This document shows positions 22,769-35,919 of a stretch of DNA of 64,000 bases, one piece after another. The number at the start of each line of letters is the position of its first letter. Position 1 is the first letter of the stretch. The notes under the pieces are model-generated. The model saw nothing but the letters and a program-made list of their open reading frames with translations, ran no database searches and had not been told where the DNA came from. The position numbers and the translations under genes are program-made. This DNA is from Amanita rubescens (lineage: Eukaryota; Basidiomycota; Agaricomycetes; Agaricales; Amanitaceae), in the NCBI GenBank assembly GCA_015039365.1, contig WION01000111.1, positions 90,035 to 154,034 on the forward strand, written 5' to 3'.

Positions 22769-24909
22769 ATGGCCTTTTATACGCCCCCATCTCTACCCCG
22801 CACCCCCTCTTCGATGTCCGCTACAATTCCTTCTTGGTCACTTTGGCGCCACGACGCGCCCCTTACACCTCCTATGACAGGCACAATGCCTCAACAAAAA
22901 CCCTGCTTAACTTTGCCTCCCATTTCTCAGCTTCACCGCCATTTACCTCCTTGTATGCGCGTCTTTTTCTCTCTCTTGAACTTTTCGTACTTAACACATA
23001 TATTCTAGTAACACCTCCAGCTGATTTCTCATTCCCGTCTCGCCTCCCTTCGATATCTCCTGTAGACGACATGTCCGATGTTTCGTGTAGCGACGACTCC
23101 GACCTAAAACCTCCAGAGCATTTCGAGCCACCTGCACCAGCGCATTTGGTAGATTGGTTAGATACGTCGCGGACGCGCTCATCCCAGTTCATCGCCGAAA
23201 AGACGTGCGAGATGATTTGTTACCTGTGGTTCGCCTCTCCGTCGACCGAACAGGCATATCCCTCGCCGTCAAATTCTCCTAACTTTATTTCGCGTTCGAC
23301 ACCTCCATCGCCACTGCAACTCGCGGTGACTCCAACTTTTGTTCAATTCATGCGGAAACTCCTAGAAACAACACAAGTGTCGCAGTCGGTGATTGTTTTG
23401 TCTCTGCACTACATCTACAACTTGCGCGGGAAAAATCGGTTCACGCCTGCACAGCCAGGGAGCGAGTTTCGGATAGCCGTTGCTGGTCTCATGATGGCAA
23501 ACAAGTTTCTGGATGAGTAAGTTTAAAAAAACTCGGCACTTAGCGCGCCTTTCTGATCATATATGCGTTTTTTTAGCAACACTTACACGAACAAGACATG
23601 GTCGGAAGTGTCTGGCATTGACTTGAACGAGATCAATAAGATGGAACGCGAATTTCTCCTGGGTGTTGACTTCAACCTCTACGTAGATAAGCCGACGTAC
23701 GAATCGTGGCTAAACTTACTCAAAGGACTTGTCATGGCCAAGGAGCGAGACGGCCGACAGTTGCGCAAGTCTCGCGCTCGATCTTCAAGAAACGCGCACA
23801 TAACCGCGTCCGCTGGCCCAGCATCGCGAACTTATACTTCGCGGACGCGTGTTACCTCTCACCGAGCGCGTTCTACGTCTCCAACAAGGCCAACGATTCA
23901 ACAGCCTTGCTATGTGAACGTGTCAACTTATGCACAGCTCCCTTCGCCAGTGCCACGGTCGGGTTCAAAACGAAGTGCAGCGGCCGCATTCTCGCCAGCA
24001 ACAGCCTCACGTTCTGAAGTTCCTTCAAAGAGACCGGTATCAATTGCGCTGCAAATACCGGCTACATATGATGTTTCGGCGCCGCGGTCTTATTCACCGC
24101 TGGAAGGTTTACAGTCATTCGCCGACATGTCCATTGACTCGCCACAAGCTGTTCAACCGCGTAGGAGGGAGCACCTCGTGTCAGAAGCCCGGGATAGTGT
24201 CCCGGAGACTCTAATCACGGCTTATACTGCGGACGACGCTAGGCGTGCTGCGCCGCCGCAGGTGGGTTAGATCCTAAAAAAATTAACTTACATTGGGCTA
24301 ATTTGTCTCTAGCATCTTTACTTCTACACCCTGGCGTGTTCGCCGTTGGACCATGGAGACGAATCACGGCGGCGGAAGGCTCGACTTCGCTATCACCAAC
24401 CGCCGTCCGCGGACCAGCCGGCGTCATCGTCAACGCCATCCGCTTCGTCTGCTTCGTCGTCTTCCTGCGGATATTATCCGCATTCTCAGTCTCATCCACA
24501 GCTTCCTCGCCTGCAACACTCTCAGTATCACCATCAGCACCTCCAGCCGGTGCGCATGCCAGCTCAAGTCGTCCAGTCTGCTTCTACCAGCCCCTATGAA
24601 ATGCATGTCAACTTCACATCGAGAAACTATGGTCAGACGACTCTTCCTCATTTCAATGATACAGTGTGGACAAAGCCTCCCGTTGTAACGGCACCTGCGC
24701 CACCGTACGATTCATATACGCACCAGACTCATGCTATGCAAGGCCACAAAGTGATGTCGACAGGCGACAGCCCAGTTCCGTCCGCTCCCTTCGCGAATGC
24801 CGGTCCACCCGGCGTTCAGTTTTACCCAACGCCCCTGCACAAGTCTCACTCAATATACCCACCCATTAATTGGTCGGCGTCGTCGACGTCCAGAAGCCGC
24901 CCAAATTAA
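22769..24909 (+). CDS. PCL/PHO80-type cyclin
   Basis: Exons 22769-22952, 23009-23516, 23577-24261 and 24313-24909 give 657 residues. I chose ATG 22769 rather than the upstream in-frame read-through from 22741 because the 56-bp intron (GTATGC to TTCTAG) is clean and exon 1 then has a TP/SP-rich leader typical of cyclin N-termini. The cyclin box spans about residues 115-290: SQFIAEKTCEMICYLWF, SQSVIVLSLHYIYNL, FRIAVAGLMMANKFLDDNTY, NKTWSEVSGIDLNEINKMER, FLLGVDFNLYVDKPTYESWL. This order is diagnostic of Pho85-type (PCL1/2, PHO80) cyclins, which activate a Pho85/CDK5-like kinase in cell-cycle start, phosphate or glycogen control. The long C-terminus is Ser/Pro/His/Gln-rich and disordered. The gene is isolated in about 13 kb of non-coding DNA. 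Confidence 0.9.
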
Positions 24910-27900
24910 AGTGTATTGCAGTTTCTCTTAGCTAATTAATATCGGACCGCTCCGTCTTTCCTCCCATCATCCGGCGATACTTATCTCCCATTCTCCCCTC
25001 CCCGTCGCTTAATTATTATTGCATATACTTCAACCGTTGTTCTCATCGCAGCAGCTTGACACATTGGCATTCATATTGCATTTCTCGTACAATCAATACA
25101 GCAAGTTACAATACAGTGCATTACATAGCTATATTCGTATATTCTCCCAAATAACATGGATAAACCGCGACCCTTTACAGGTTCTGCGGGCACTTTAACA
25201 CCTCTTGTGATCTAGAGTATTTTCGAGCATTCGGTCGTAATTTTAGTACACGTATTGGGTACTCTACTTTGTTGATCGAACCGACGTCGACTGAGCCAGC
25301 CTATCCATTCAAACTCAAACCGAATCGATCACGTCCCGATTACATTTTTTTCTTACAAAGCACTTTGCTTGGGGTTCTGATCTCGGCCATGCATGGGGCA
25401 CGGCTGCGCCGTATTGCGAGTGATTAGCTGCATCTGTGACGGCTTGGCCTGCTGTATTCGTGTTTCTAGATCTTCGTAACCGCGTAGCTGTCAGGTGGAA
25501 TGGGGGTGTGTACTATATACATATGTATAGTATACAAAAGTACGGTAACCGTTGCGTTACTCAAAGTAGCATATGCATATCACCGGTCGTTCAAACGTTC
25601 ATGAGGTTGATATACATACGCATGAGCGTGCATGGCATGTGTTTTTAAAAATGTTTAGGCTCTCGGTTTCGGTATGAAGGAAAACATGCGATTTGCTGTG
25701 ATACCGTTGGTAAATTTCGAATTCATTATTCATCGCGTTCTAGGCGTGTGGGCATGGGCCACGCTATGATAATAATATGAGTAACAGGCGCTGCTAGAAG
25801 CCTTACATGCAATAGCCGGCCATTAGCGGTCCCCGTTGGGCTACGCTGTGCTTACTACTCTCTACCTTTCCTCACTTGACATTACCCATTATGTGGTGGG
25901 TACACTGCAGTCCGGCCTAGGTAAGGCAGCTGTCCGGGTATAGTACCCGTTCTACTACTACAAAAGAGCTTGGCTCCAACAATACATGTCGGTGATGTAC
26001 GCGAGTGACATATGATTTATGAAATGTGAGATACTAGGCAGGGTACATATAATGGGATATGTGTGGCACGCCATCGCATCTATCATTCATCATAACCATC
26101 CATCCATCATACGTCCGACGCCGCCACCACACTGAGTCCCCCGAATACATACTAGTTCTTTTCATTTTTTTTCATATGTGAGGATGATATGCATGGGCGC
26201 TCGGCAGCGTACATAATCCTCCATGCTAACTGGTCATCGATATCGCCGGGCCTATGTATATCCTTCTCATAATACCGGGCCCCTGCGGCTCATGACTTGG
26301 TTCTGAGACGTCAGTGCGAGACGCGCGGGCGCATGCGGGATCATCGCTTCTGGAATTGGAATTGGAGAATGTTATGAACGGTGCTTGTAGTATACATGTA
26401 AGCAAAGGAGAGGTTGCATATGGACGTATAGCGGTCGTCTAGGAGATCCATATGGAAGAGAGGAGACACAAGTGTATTTTTCTCTCTCTTGGCTCAGGCT
26501 CGATACGTTGACAGTTATGGTGTGGACCTGTATGTCACGGCTGTACGAAACTGTGTGAAGCCGCATCTGGCCGTTTTGTTGACGCGGTATGCGTGTGGCA
26601 ACTCGCCCTTTTTGGCATTTGAGAGGGAGGAAATCCCTGGGAACCGGGATATCGCCTGGTGTGTTATATACCCACACCCATGCTTATAGTTACCTAGAGG
26701 TACTTAGGCGGTGCGTAATGCCTGAGTATGGGTATATAACTATCGAGCCTGCGTGCCAGAATTGAATGGGTTACGAGTCATCAGTGATTTAGATTTATGT
26801 ATTGTCTCTCCTTGGAATGTTACACGCTAGTGAAGTCGTTATTGCGTTGCGAGCTCTCCGTTGCGGACGGCCAAACAGGAGAAGAGGCTTTATATGGCAA
26901 TCTGAACGGGGATGGGATGGCGGACTGCGGAGTGGCGACTGCGACAGCGGCGATTTGGCCAGGCATGGGTGCGCGCCTAGACGCTTATCTCGTAGATGAC
27001 GTCTGTTAGCCATGAGTGTGCATAATGACCGCGACAGCCCGTCCGGAGCCTGAACGGCCCAAACCTCAATGTGACCGTCTCGCTTCCTGTCACCTTAGAC
27101 TGTAAAAGAGCGGTATACGTAAAGAGTTCCTCTCCGCACCGGTATCAACCATTGTCCATTGGTAAACAGGCTAGTCCGCCCTAGATTAAGCTCATCAACA
27201 AACTTGGATTCATCTGTCAGATAATTGTAGCCTGTGTGACTCGGCACAGGCATGGGTACACTTGTAGCGCGTCCGTGTGCAGACTAATCCATCTAGGCCT
27301 TTTTTGCTCTTTATCGCTTGAATCGGAAAAGATGCGGAACGAAGATTGTATTCGAAGCATTGTAATGTCTTTAGTACTCCGGTACAGTCTTTTGATTGTT
27401 CTACGTTTGGTAGTAGAATGGAAGAGAATTGACTGACATTGTAACTGCACCGTTGTTCTTGTTATGAACGTTGTCCCAGGGTAGTGTTGGCGTGTATAGT
27501 TGAAAATTTGAATAAAAATGTTGGGCGCAAAAGGTGTTATTGGAATGACTGATTTGCGAACGCCGATTGCCCGAGTTTGAAGCCAGCTTGCCAACACACC
27601 GTGGATACAGGGTGGATCATGCGCTCTTGTGAGGCTACGGAGTGGCGATTGGAGTAAGATGAGACGTTCCGAATCAGGCGTATGTGAATAGAGGTCAACG
27701 TCCTGATTGAAAATTTTCGTGCGCGCTGGCACCGACAGAGGGTCATTACCTAGTTTGGGCAGCTGTGGTCATTCGGGATCATCATGAGAATGGGAATCCG
27801 GGACTTTTTGATCACTGGGCGCAAGATTCTGTACACCCTAATGGGCTAAAGGACCTAATAGGCTGTCCTGGGTCATTGTGACAAGCGTAAACTGCAAGGT

Positions 27901-29662
27901 CAACGTACAACGTGTATCAATACGTCTCTTCAGTAACGTCATTTGTACAACAACACTTTGGTAGGGTACAATGCTGTGGCAGTATGTAACGTGATTCATT
28001 GTGACCAAGTTTAGGTTGACCTGGTTCGCGCGCACAACGAATTGATAAATAGGGAAAGAATAGTGATTGCAAGTTCTTTGGAGTTCAATCTTGATCGCTA
28101 GAAGATATCCGGGATGACGATATCAACTGGGATCCGATCGTTTGTTCCTCGAGATCCTTCGGGTGCCTAGGCAATGTTTCAGCGGGTATGTGGAACTTTG
28201 TATGACGCACACCGAGTGTTACAACGCTTTCGTTATGAACCGTAAACCGGGTTAGTCACTCTCATATGCATGACCGAAAATGCATGCGCTTCATCTGAAG
28301 CGTAGTTTGAACTAAGAACAGATTCTTCGAGCTCCAAGGCGGCGGAGCGTCATGGACTATCGTTCTTCCTGTGCACTGTGCAGTCCGATGACCCAGATCC
28401 GCCGTTTTGTCGTTCCTTACAGCCACTGTATCGCTTTGATACATTGCTTATATGATTGAAAGAAAAATAAACAATGAATAAATTGCCTGTATCATTTATG
28501 GTATACCCACGACAAGCCGTTTCGAGTGGTGCTTCCGCTGTTTAAATAACCTCCTTTTGGCATCAACATGGAGGCGGAGGATCTGCATAACCTCACGGCT
28601 ACACGCGGAAAAGGATAGCAAATGAATCTACGAATGTTCTGGACATCGCAGACCCTGGCAGAGGTCAAGTTCGGCTTCCTGGCACAGAGTTAGACAGCCG
28701 AAGCCGACACGACGTCCTAGCCCTTGATTGCGGTAACCATAATCCAAAACGGGGGTTGTAAGGGAAACGACCACGAAAGCGGTGGATGGAAATCAGCGAA
28801 AGATTAGGAGATATCAAATACGGATAGGCACTTAGGAAATTAGGCAAACACGACCACGTGGAAGACATAAGGAAAAAACACTGACGGCGCAAGCCGTGGC
28901 AGATCGAGGGTGGCATGTCATAATACTAATAGAATTCCCGAACCTAATAGTTCATCGGATCTACTGAGCTGGAACTCGGAGCAGCGTCAGAGTTTGTTCC
29001 GGCCGCCAACCGAACCTGCTCAACACGCAACTGGGAGATGGCTGTGTCCGTGAATGCCTAGACCAACATGGCAACTTAAGTCACAGGTCCGTATTTATCT
29101 CAGTTCCGCTCTCACCTTCGTGAAAAGGGCGCCGGCAAGTATTCCAGTCACTGTGGTAACATGAACACGTCAGTCAAACAGATGGACATCCCGTGTGAGC
29201 TATACTATTGGAGGTTAATGCTTACGGACGCCACAAAAGATGGTGGTGTTTCTTTTGAACCGCATGAGATGTGACCCTATAACGGCTGATTGAACGAGAA
29301 TGAATATGAATATGATGCGATTAGAAATTCCGATCGGAGAATTAATGCTCGCCTGATGCCAGCCCAGACGTCAAACCTGCGAAAAAACCATCTTTTCTGG
29401 CTACCTGTGTTAAGATAGGTAAGCTGGCCAATGCAACGGCGATGTGAATTTAGTTACGCTGATTGCACGTTTCTCTGCATCAGATGGCAGATATCTTGGG
29501 TTTTGGCTTGGAGGTGTGGCAGCCTGGTCTACAGCGGACATTGAAGGAGCGCGTGCAGAACGGGTCAGTCACATATTCCCACGCGGTTGTCGCGTCTCGT
29601 CACGAAAGTGTCACAACCCTTTCATCTCCGTGGACGCCATCCTGACTATATGCGCCTAAGTA
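24910..29662. other. 4.7-kb gene-free region between cyclin and SPO22
   Basis: No supported coding region on either strand. Open frames here are short and mutually overlapping. The first 250 bp after the cyclin stop are T/C-rich and probably its 3' UTR. A 12-bp inverted repeat is listed separately. Confidence 0.5.
26663..26740. repeat. 12-bp inverted repeat, 54-bp spacer
   Basis: GTTATATACCCA at 26663-26674 is the exact reverse complement of TGGGTATATAAC at 26729-26740. The spacer holds CCTAGAGGTACTTAGG, itself partly palindromic. It could be a small MITE remnant, a hairpin RNA or a paired binding site. No target duplication was found. Confidence 0.4.
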
Positions 29663-32600
29663 ATGGCAAGCGCGACGAAGAGAAATGCCCCTTCTGGTCT
29701 TCAGAAAACATTTGACTCCATTTTAGGTTCGATATCGGATTGTAGCGATTCGTATGCTCTGACTTTATTCTCCCAGACCTGCTTATCAGAATTAAGCCGC
29801 ATCTTGACGATCCAGACTTGCCGAATCGCCCCTCTCTGGTTCAAGATCTCCATCATGTGGCCGCGTTGGCGGAAGGGTTTTCTGAGCAAAGGCCGAGGTC
29901 GAATAAAGCGTGGGTGGAGCTCGCTGACTCGCTGGATCAAGAAGGTTTGTCGCTGTTTCCATTTGCTATAATCAGGATAACGTTCGTTGGTTGCAAATAT
30001 GAACTCATGATCGCAATTTCCAAAGGGGTCAGCCTTTGGAATATATCTGGCCTGATTTGCAAAGCGCCGGATGATGATTCTCGAACCCTCGTCGCTGCAC
30101 GTAAGTTCTCTGAGATCGCATGATACCTTTTCTGGCAAGATCATCGATCTGTTTGAATAAGTGAGGCTTGCGGGCTTCCGTCTCGTCGAGGCTGGTTTAG
30201 AATCGAAGCCCGGGATAGAAAGTTGGTGTTCAGAGTGCATAGCTCTCGCGAGTCCCCGTACTGACTGATCTGCTGCAATTGTGTGATGCCATTCGTAGCA
30301 CTGCTTCACATTCTTAGAATGGCAAGCAAAACCGGGGATATACTATCAGGTAACTTTATATCGTTAACCGTGCTGTTACTGGTGCTGAGTTTCAACCTTG
30401 CCCACCCTTCCTCCACGAAACCATCAGAAATTGGAAAGAACGATGCGGCGGGCAGTGTGTTGACAAGTGCAGCCAAGGTACCAGCTAGACTCACGATCAA
30501 ACGCCATTCATATCCCCTATGCTCGTTATCCGTAGTTTGAGGAGTCCCTGAGGAACGCGGAGGATCCGGCTGGTTCTCATCGCGCTGCCATCGCATGCGC
30601 CACATTGTCTTACCTCGCCAGCAGGATGGAAGCAGTAAGCGTCACCAGTCATCCACGATATTGTCTACCTCCAGCTGTCATGAATATTCCCACAGTCCTG
30701 GAAAGAAGGAAATTATACCGTGGCGGAATTTATGTCACAAAAAATATCAGGTATGGAAGTGTACAGAGTTCGGACCCAGACAAAGTGAATTGCGTGATTT
30801 CCAGGCGATGATCAGCGCCTTGCGCTTGTCACTCCTCCGGTCGTGAGTGCAATCACGCGAAGTATTCATGAGCAATGTGCCAACTTAGAACATCATGAGC
30901 TAGCGAGAGCTTCTTGTTATCAAATATCATCAGATTGGGCGATCAATACTCAAAGATCCATTACCTCAAGATGGAAAGAAGATAGAAGACGCTGTGATAT
31001 GGCTGCAAAAAGCTATCGCTCTATCTGATCAGCTTGACCCCGAGGCATTCGGCATCTCGGAACTCAAGGTGGGCTGCGTGGAAATGTTATCATATTATTC
31101 AGCGTTGATATTATCCAGGTCGGAGTATTGCGAACTCTCGGTTTGTCAACTGACGGATCTGTCCGTTTCTCACTGATTCCTTTGCAGCTAGAGCATATTT
31201 TCTCTCCGGGTCATATGACCGCGCCGAAGCCACGCTTGAGGAGCTCACGCCTTGTATAGATTCCAAACCCGATCACGTAAGATACCTCGATAATAATACA
31301 CCACTCTAGAATTTATCCCTGTTGACGTTATTTAGGAAGGTTCCGAATACCAAGAGCTGCGCTGGCTGAGGTTAGCAATCCTGAAACGGAGAAAATCACC
31401 TGAGACAGCTATCCTTGACGGTCGGTCCTTTTCATTTTCAAATCCGCCTAGTGCGAATAGAGAATGAATGAACCAACCCTTCCTCGATATAACAGCTTTC
31501 AAGTCCATCATTGATTATATGGAGCTCTCGGAGACTAATGTCACAGAGTTAGTCCCTGCCCCGTTTCTCTATTCGAAATTTACACGCTATGTCTGAAGTG
31601 TATTGCAAGACCTGAGAACCCTCAGCCATCAATAGTGCGTTCGTTGGGATTTCCGATGTTACAGAACTCGATAGAACTCGCCTACTATGCAGCGCTCTTG
31701 TGATCGCTGTCAATCAGTACTGTTTGGAGAAAGTACTGCGGATGGCCGGGCCGGATATGGTTTGCATCGGCCGATTGCTTTTATCTCTAATTTTTCAAGC
31801 GTCCAAGGATGACAATCATACCCGAGCCATTGAGGCGTTGAATGCAGCTTTTACTGGTATGTGACACTTCCATTTCGATGCGATCTGTGTTCAGCCAAAC
31901 GCAGCCGTGGGCCAGGCCCAGGTGGAGCTTGGAGGCGTGCCTGCCACCGCATGTTTAACGGTAGGTCTTTGGCATGGATCCATCGTGCAGTAGTATCACT
32001 GCATGTTGTGCGTAAGCTCTTGTGGCAGTACGGGGAACGACATTACAACGCCAAGCGATTCTCCGAAGCAGCAGACTGGTTTATCTCAGGAAGCCATCCA
32101 TTGATCAACTCCAGCTGTCCTACAAGCACCGTCAAGTGCTATCGAAAAGCAGCTCTATGCTACATTGAGCAACGTGAATATGCTCGTGCCGCCACTGTTA
32201 TGCGCCGTTGTTCCACCAATGATGCTCCCAGCCATTATGTCATGTTCCTCTCTGCCATTCATCAAGGTTTGTGCCCGAACTACGCATCGATCCAAACGAA
32301 CTCAACATTCAGTTTCCGACAGGCCTAGAAGCTGAGGGTTGGTATATCAACGGTGTCCTTCGGAGTAGCCTGACTAATAGCGCCGTAGCGATCAAGTCTT
32401 TACATGATATGCGCAGTGCACCCGGGTTTGACCGAAAGATGCTGTTGCTAGCCACACAGATTTCGCACCAAATGGAATCGAAAGGAGTTTTGCTGTCTGT
32501 TTTAGAGGCGTTGCTAGAAACCCTCGTGGCCGGATCGGAAGCAGCTTGCAATGAGACAGTCGTCGAGGCGATGACTCTAATCCGGTGTATCATAAGGCTG

Positions 32601-34383
32601 GTGCTAAAACTCATGTCTGACCCAACCGCGAACCAGTATGTCATTTCCTTGCGTTGGCATGAATCAGCCATCTCGGACCAATCTGTGATTCCTCCGCAGA
32701 CGTACCCTGATAGACATTACGATCAAGCATTTTCGCACTGGTAACGTTAATTTACACTACTATTTACATTTCGGTCCATCTAAAACTTCGGGAATAGCCA
32801 ATGCGCTCACAAAGTCCGCGTGTGAACAGAGGGCATTTCCTTTGATTAACAAGGATGTGTCGTGGTTGTGGAGAACAGCTTACAACTGTGCCGTCCAAGG
32901 ATGCTCAGAATGGCAACATTGCGAAGAGCAGATATCCGAACTTTTCGCTATTACCAAAGACGTAAGGGCGCCGTGAGCATCAATGTCACAGCCAGATGAA
33001 CTGAGGGCACCCAAACAGCTTTTGGAAGCATGTTGCGAGGCATCGCCCGTTGATCTTGATGGGGAGGCGTACGAGCATCTCATCAACGCTTCGTTTTCCG
33101 CTGTATCTGGTCATGGTAAGTTCCTTTATTGAACTTCCTTGTCACATCGACTCACCCTTAGCAACATTGAGCTTTTCTCGCCCGTGAAGCATTAGGGAAT
33201 GGAATTGTGAATGTATGTTGCCCACGCTACTTGGAGTTACGTTACATGCTTTCAATTTATAGGAGGATCAACTACGGGGAGTCACCGCAGAGATCAAGTG
33301 TTGCAAGAAGGGCATTATCGCAATTCTTGACCAACACAAGATTCAAGATGAAGCTATAATTACACAAGTTCAACACTTTATCCATATACTTCGCGTTTTC
33401 GAAGCTGAATTTTTAGCGAGATTGAAGCAATGGGATGAATTAGGCACTATCGTCGGGGTATATATACACTGACTGCTTCAGCCGCTTAACTAACTGTGTA
33501 TATTAGGAAGCCGTTACGTCTGGACCTTTGGCGGTAGCAACATATGAAGCTATAGCAGATATCCTTGTTGGTGATAACACATTCCATTTGTGTAAACCCG
33601 ATTGACCGGTATACCCGTCAGTGGGCGGACAAGGATTGCCCCATTAACGGCATGTACAAGGGAAACCATTTCCAAAATAAGGGCTGACATCCCCTTTCTA
33701 AAATTCCCAATTTGGTCGGAAAACAGTCCTTTATGGAAGTCTAGAGGTACGGTTTGTCTTTATTCGTTTGAATCTCACCAACGCCTTTGACAGGCGATAC
33801 TACGCGCAAGCTTGGACCATGGATCTCTCTCAGTCGAACGGTTTTCTCGGTGGTTGCGCGCTATATGCACAATCATCCTTACACGTAACACGGCAGCAGA
33901 CCGGTTAAAAGCTATAGGATATGTTGAACAAGCCGCTGCTGTGATAGGAAGCAGTATTGATAGCGAAGAGGTTCGAAGTCCTCCAATATTTTACATGTTA
34001 TGATCGTGGATTCTCACAACTAAACAAACCCATTATAGCCGTACCCTACGGATGAACGGCATTGGCTACTAGGGACGGCATATAACACAGGGGTTGAATG
34101 CTTACAGTCCGTGCTCCTAGCCAGAATCTGTGTCATGGCTGATATGCACTTCCACCTTTGAATGACAGTGCATCTAGCCTTGATGAGGCCAGGCGATGGT
34201 TTGAAGTGGCTACTGTGATATGCAAGTTCGTCCCTGGAGGGGAGGATCGGGCTACCAAGGTCCTTTGCCTTTTCGATCATTGTGACAGGGATAATAATTG
34301 TATTCAAGATCTCGGAAACGTATGCGCACCTGCTCTCCCGTTATGGGAAGAACACAATACAAATGCCACCTCACTCTCGGTGA
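29663..34383 (+). CDS. SPO22/ZIP4-like: SPO22/ZIP4-like meiotic ZMM protein, about 32 exons
   Basis: By following conserved SPO22 text through splice sites I get about 32 exons totalling 2898 nt (965 residues, about the size of yeast Zip4/Spo22): starts include 29663, 29777, 30026, 30162, 30299, 30428, 30536, 30696, 30805, 30904, 31119, 31188, 31336, 31496, 31599, 31693, 31905, 32017, 32323, 32389, 32700, 32798, 33019, 33172, 33263, 33507, 33622, 33727, 33794, 34039, 34169, 34309. Landmarks: PSLVQDLHHVAALAEGF, EGVSLWNISGL, RLAGFRLVEAGLE, ARAYFLSGSYDRAEATL, YQELRWLRLAILKRRK, PGFDRKMLLLATQISHQ, SWLWRTAYNCAVQGCSEW and a C-terminal ETYAHLLSRYGK. Every junction keeps frame with no internal stop. 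The protein is a TPR scaffold of synapsis initiation sites, needed for meiotic crossovers. One intron has a GC donor. A minus-strand frame (29701-30309) is only its shadow. Confidence 0.9.
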
Positions 34384-35919
34384 CTGCCGTGGACCGCCAA
34401 GTTGCTACCTCCATCCGGACACAATTTTGGGATGGGACCAGTTATTCTTAGAGTGCCGCACTTTTCTCCTTGAAGATGGTAATGCTGCGATGGTCGGCAA
34501 AACGTCATGTGTCTTCGATTCGCAAAAGTCGCGTGGAATATTGTGCCTCCCTAAACCTCCGTTGAGCTTGTCATGATAATACAATCTTGCACTTTATTGT
34601 TGTTCTCCGATTAAGGTCCGAAACATGGCCCGCAGCACCGGACTCGTGCACGCCAGCATTTTCATATAAATGTGTCCTTGACCCAGACCATATCCTCATT
34701 TATGTCGGACCGAGCCTTGTGGGTACCGCCACGGACATGTGTGATAGAAAACAAGCTTTTAGCGGCCGACGACGTTCTTTGGACGCTAGCTTTTGTTGTC
34801 GTCAATTCAATGCCAAGATTAGAATTTCATTGATTTCATCAAGTTATGTGGATACAGTAGTATATGGTACGCGGAGCCGGACAATAAGAGCTCAGTTGTC
34901 GGTGTCTGGTGTCTCTGATGTCTGTGGCGTTGGAATGACTAAAGCCAGCTGCCACACCCATTACACTGGGTCAACGCTCGTTTTGTTCCCCTATACCTAG
35001 GTCAGCGTATCCAGCGATGGCATCGTAGGGTTTGAATGAAACAGTTCATTAGACGATGATGAACCCGACAACAAAATTGTTGCACTTTGAAACGCTCTAT
35101 TTATTGGAAGCGTAGTTTGCATACGGGTAACGATGACAGCATCTTGCGCAGAGCGCAAACTCCCCATTCGGCATTCTATTTTGTACTGTCTCAGGTGAGT
35201 AATTATACACAAGGTTACCCTTAGATGATTTTTTATCAATCTCCGTGTGCGATAGAATCTACTGATGCTGCATTTGTAGCTGTAGTATGTACAGCGGTTA
35301 TCGTTCCAATTGCGATAATAATATAGACGTCATAACAGTAAAAGCAGGTGAGTCAGCATCCCTGGATAGAACTAAAACGGGTCTTATTTGCCACGGAACG
35401 GCCCTCGGGTTATATGCAATGATGTGGCATTCACATCTGCCAAGCTGGGATATATGGTTTGCGTCTAAACGTTACATCATGATTACAATGGGTCTGCACC
35501 CAAGATCACTTCAATCGACGCTTGTGAATAATATCAATCGCCGTGAAGTGCGGGGACGTACACGGCTTTTATGTACTGATAGAGTGCGGGTCAACATGCC
35601 GACCCCGTGCCTTTCGCTCTCTGTCCCGAGTGTTCCGACCACCTTTGCTCGTCATTCATTGCCCACTGGTACCAATCACGGAGACAGGCACTGAATATAA
35701 GGAGCAGACTTAACGCCGCGGCGACCCACGAATAGAGGGCATCGCCCGTGTACCGCGTTACCTCGCCAAGACCGATTGGATAGGCCCTCCCGCTCTAACA
35801 CCCTCAGATAGGTATATGCAGACTCGCTTAGTTGGGCGACCCCAATTTATTGATTTCCGGGTTCCCGTCTATTCCGTATCTAGTAAAAGGCACCTTGTAC
35901 TACATGGTGGGGGTGCCAA
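34384..35919. other. intergenic, no supported gene
   Basis: About 1.5 kb between the convergent SPO22 and UTP18 genes. Open frames such as 34587-35000 plus have no family features or partner exons. Nothing else is recognisable. Confidence 0.5.

Noticed and set aside
29701..30309. 202-codon minus-strand open frame
   Set aside because: Antisense to the first exons and introns of the SPO22/ZIP4 gene; the plus strand has conserved text and consistent splicing.
34587..35000. 137-codon plus-strand frame
   Set aside because: Starts after the SPO22 stop, has no recognised motif and no intron structure.
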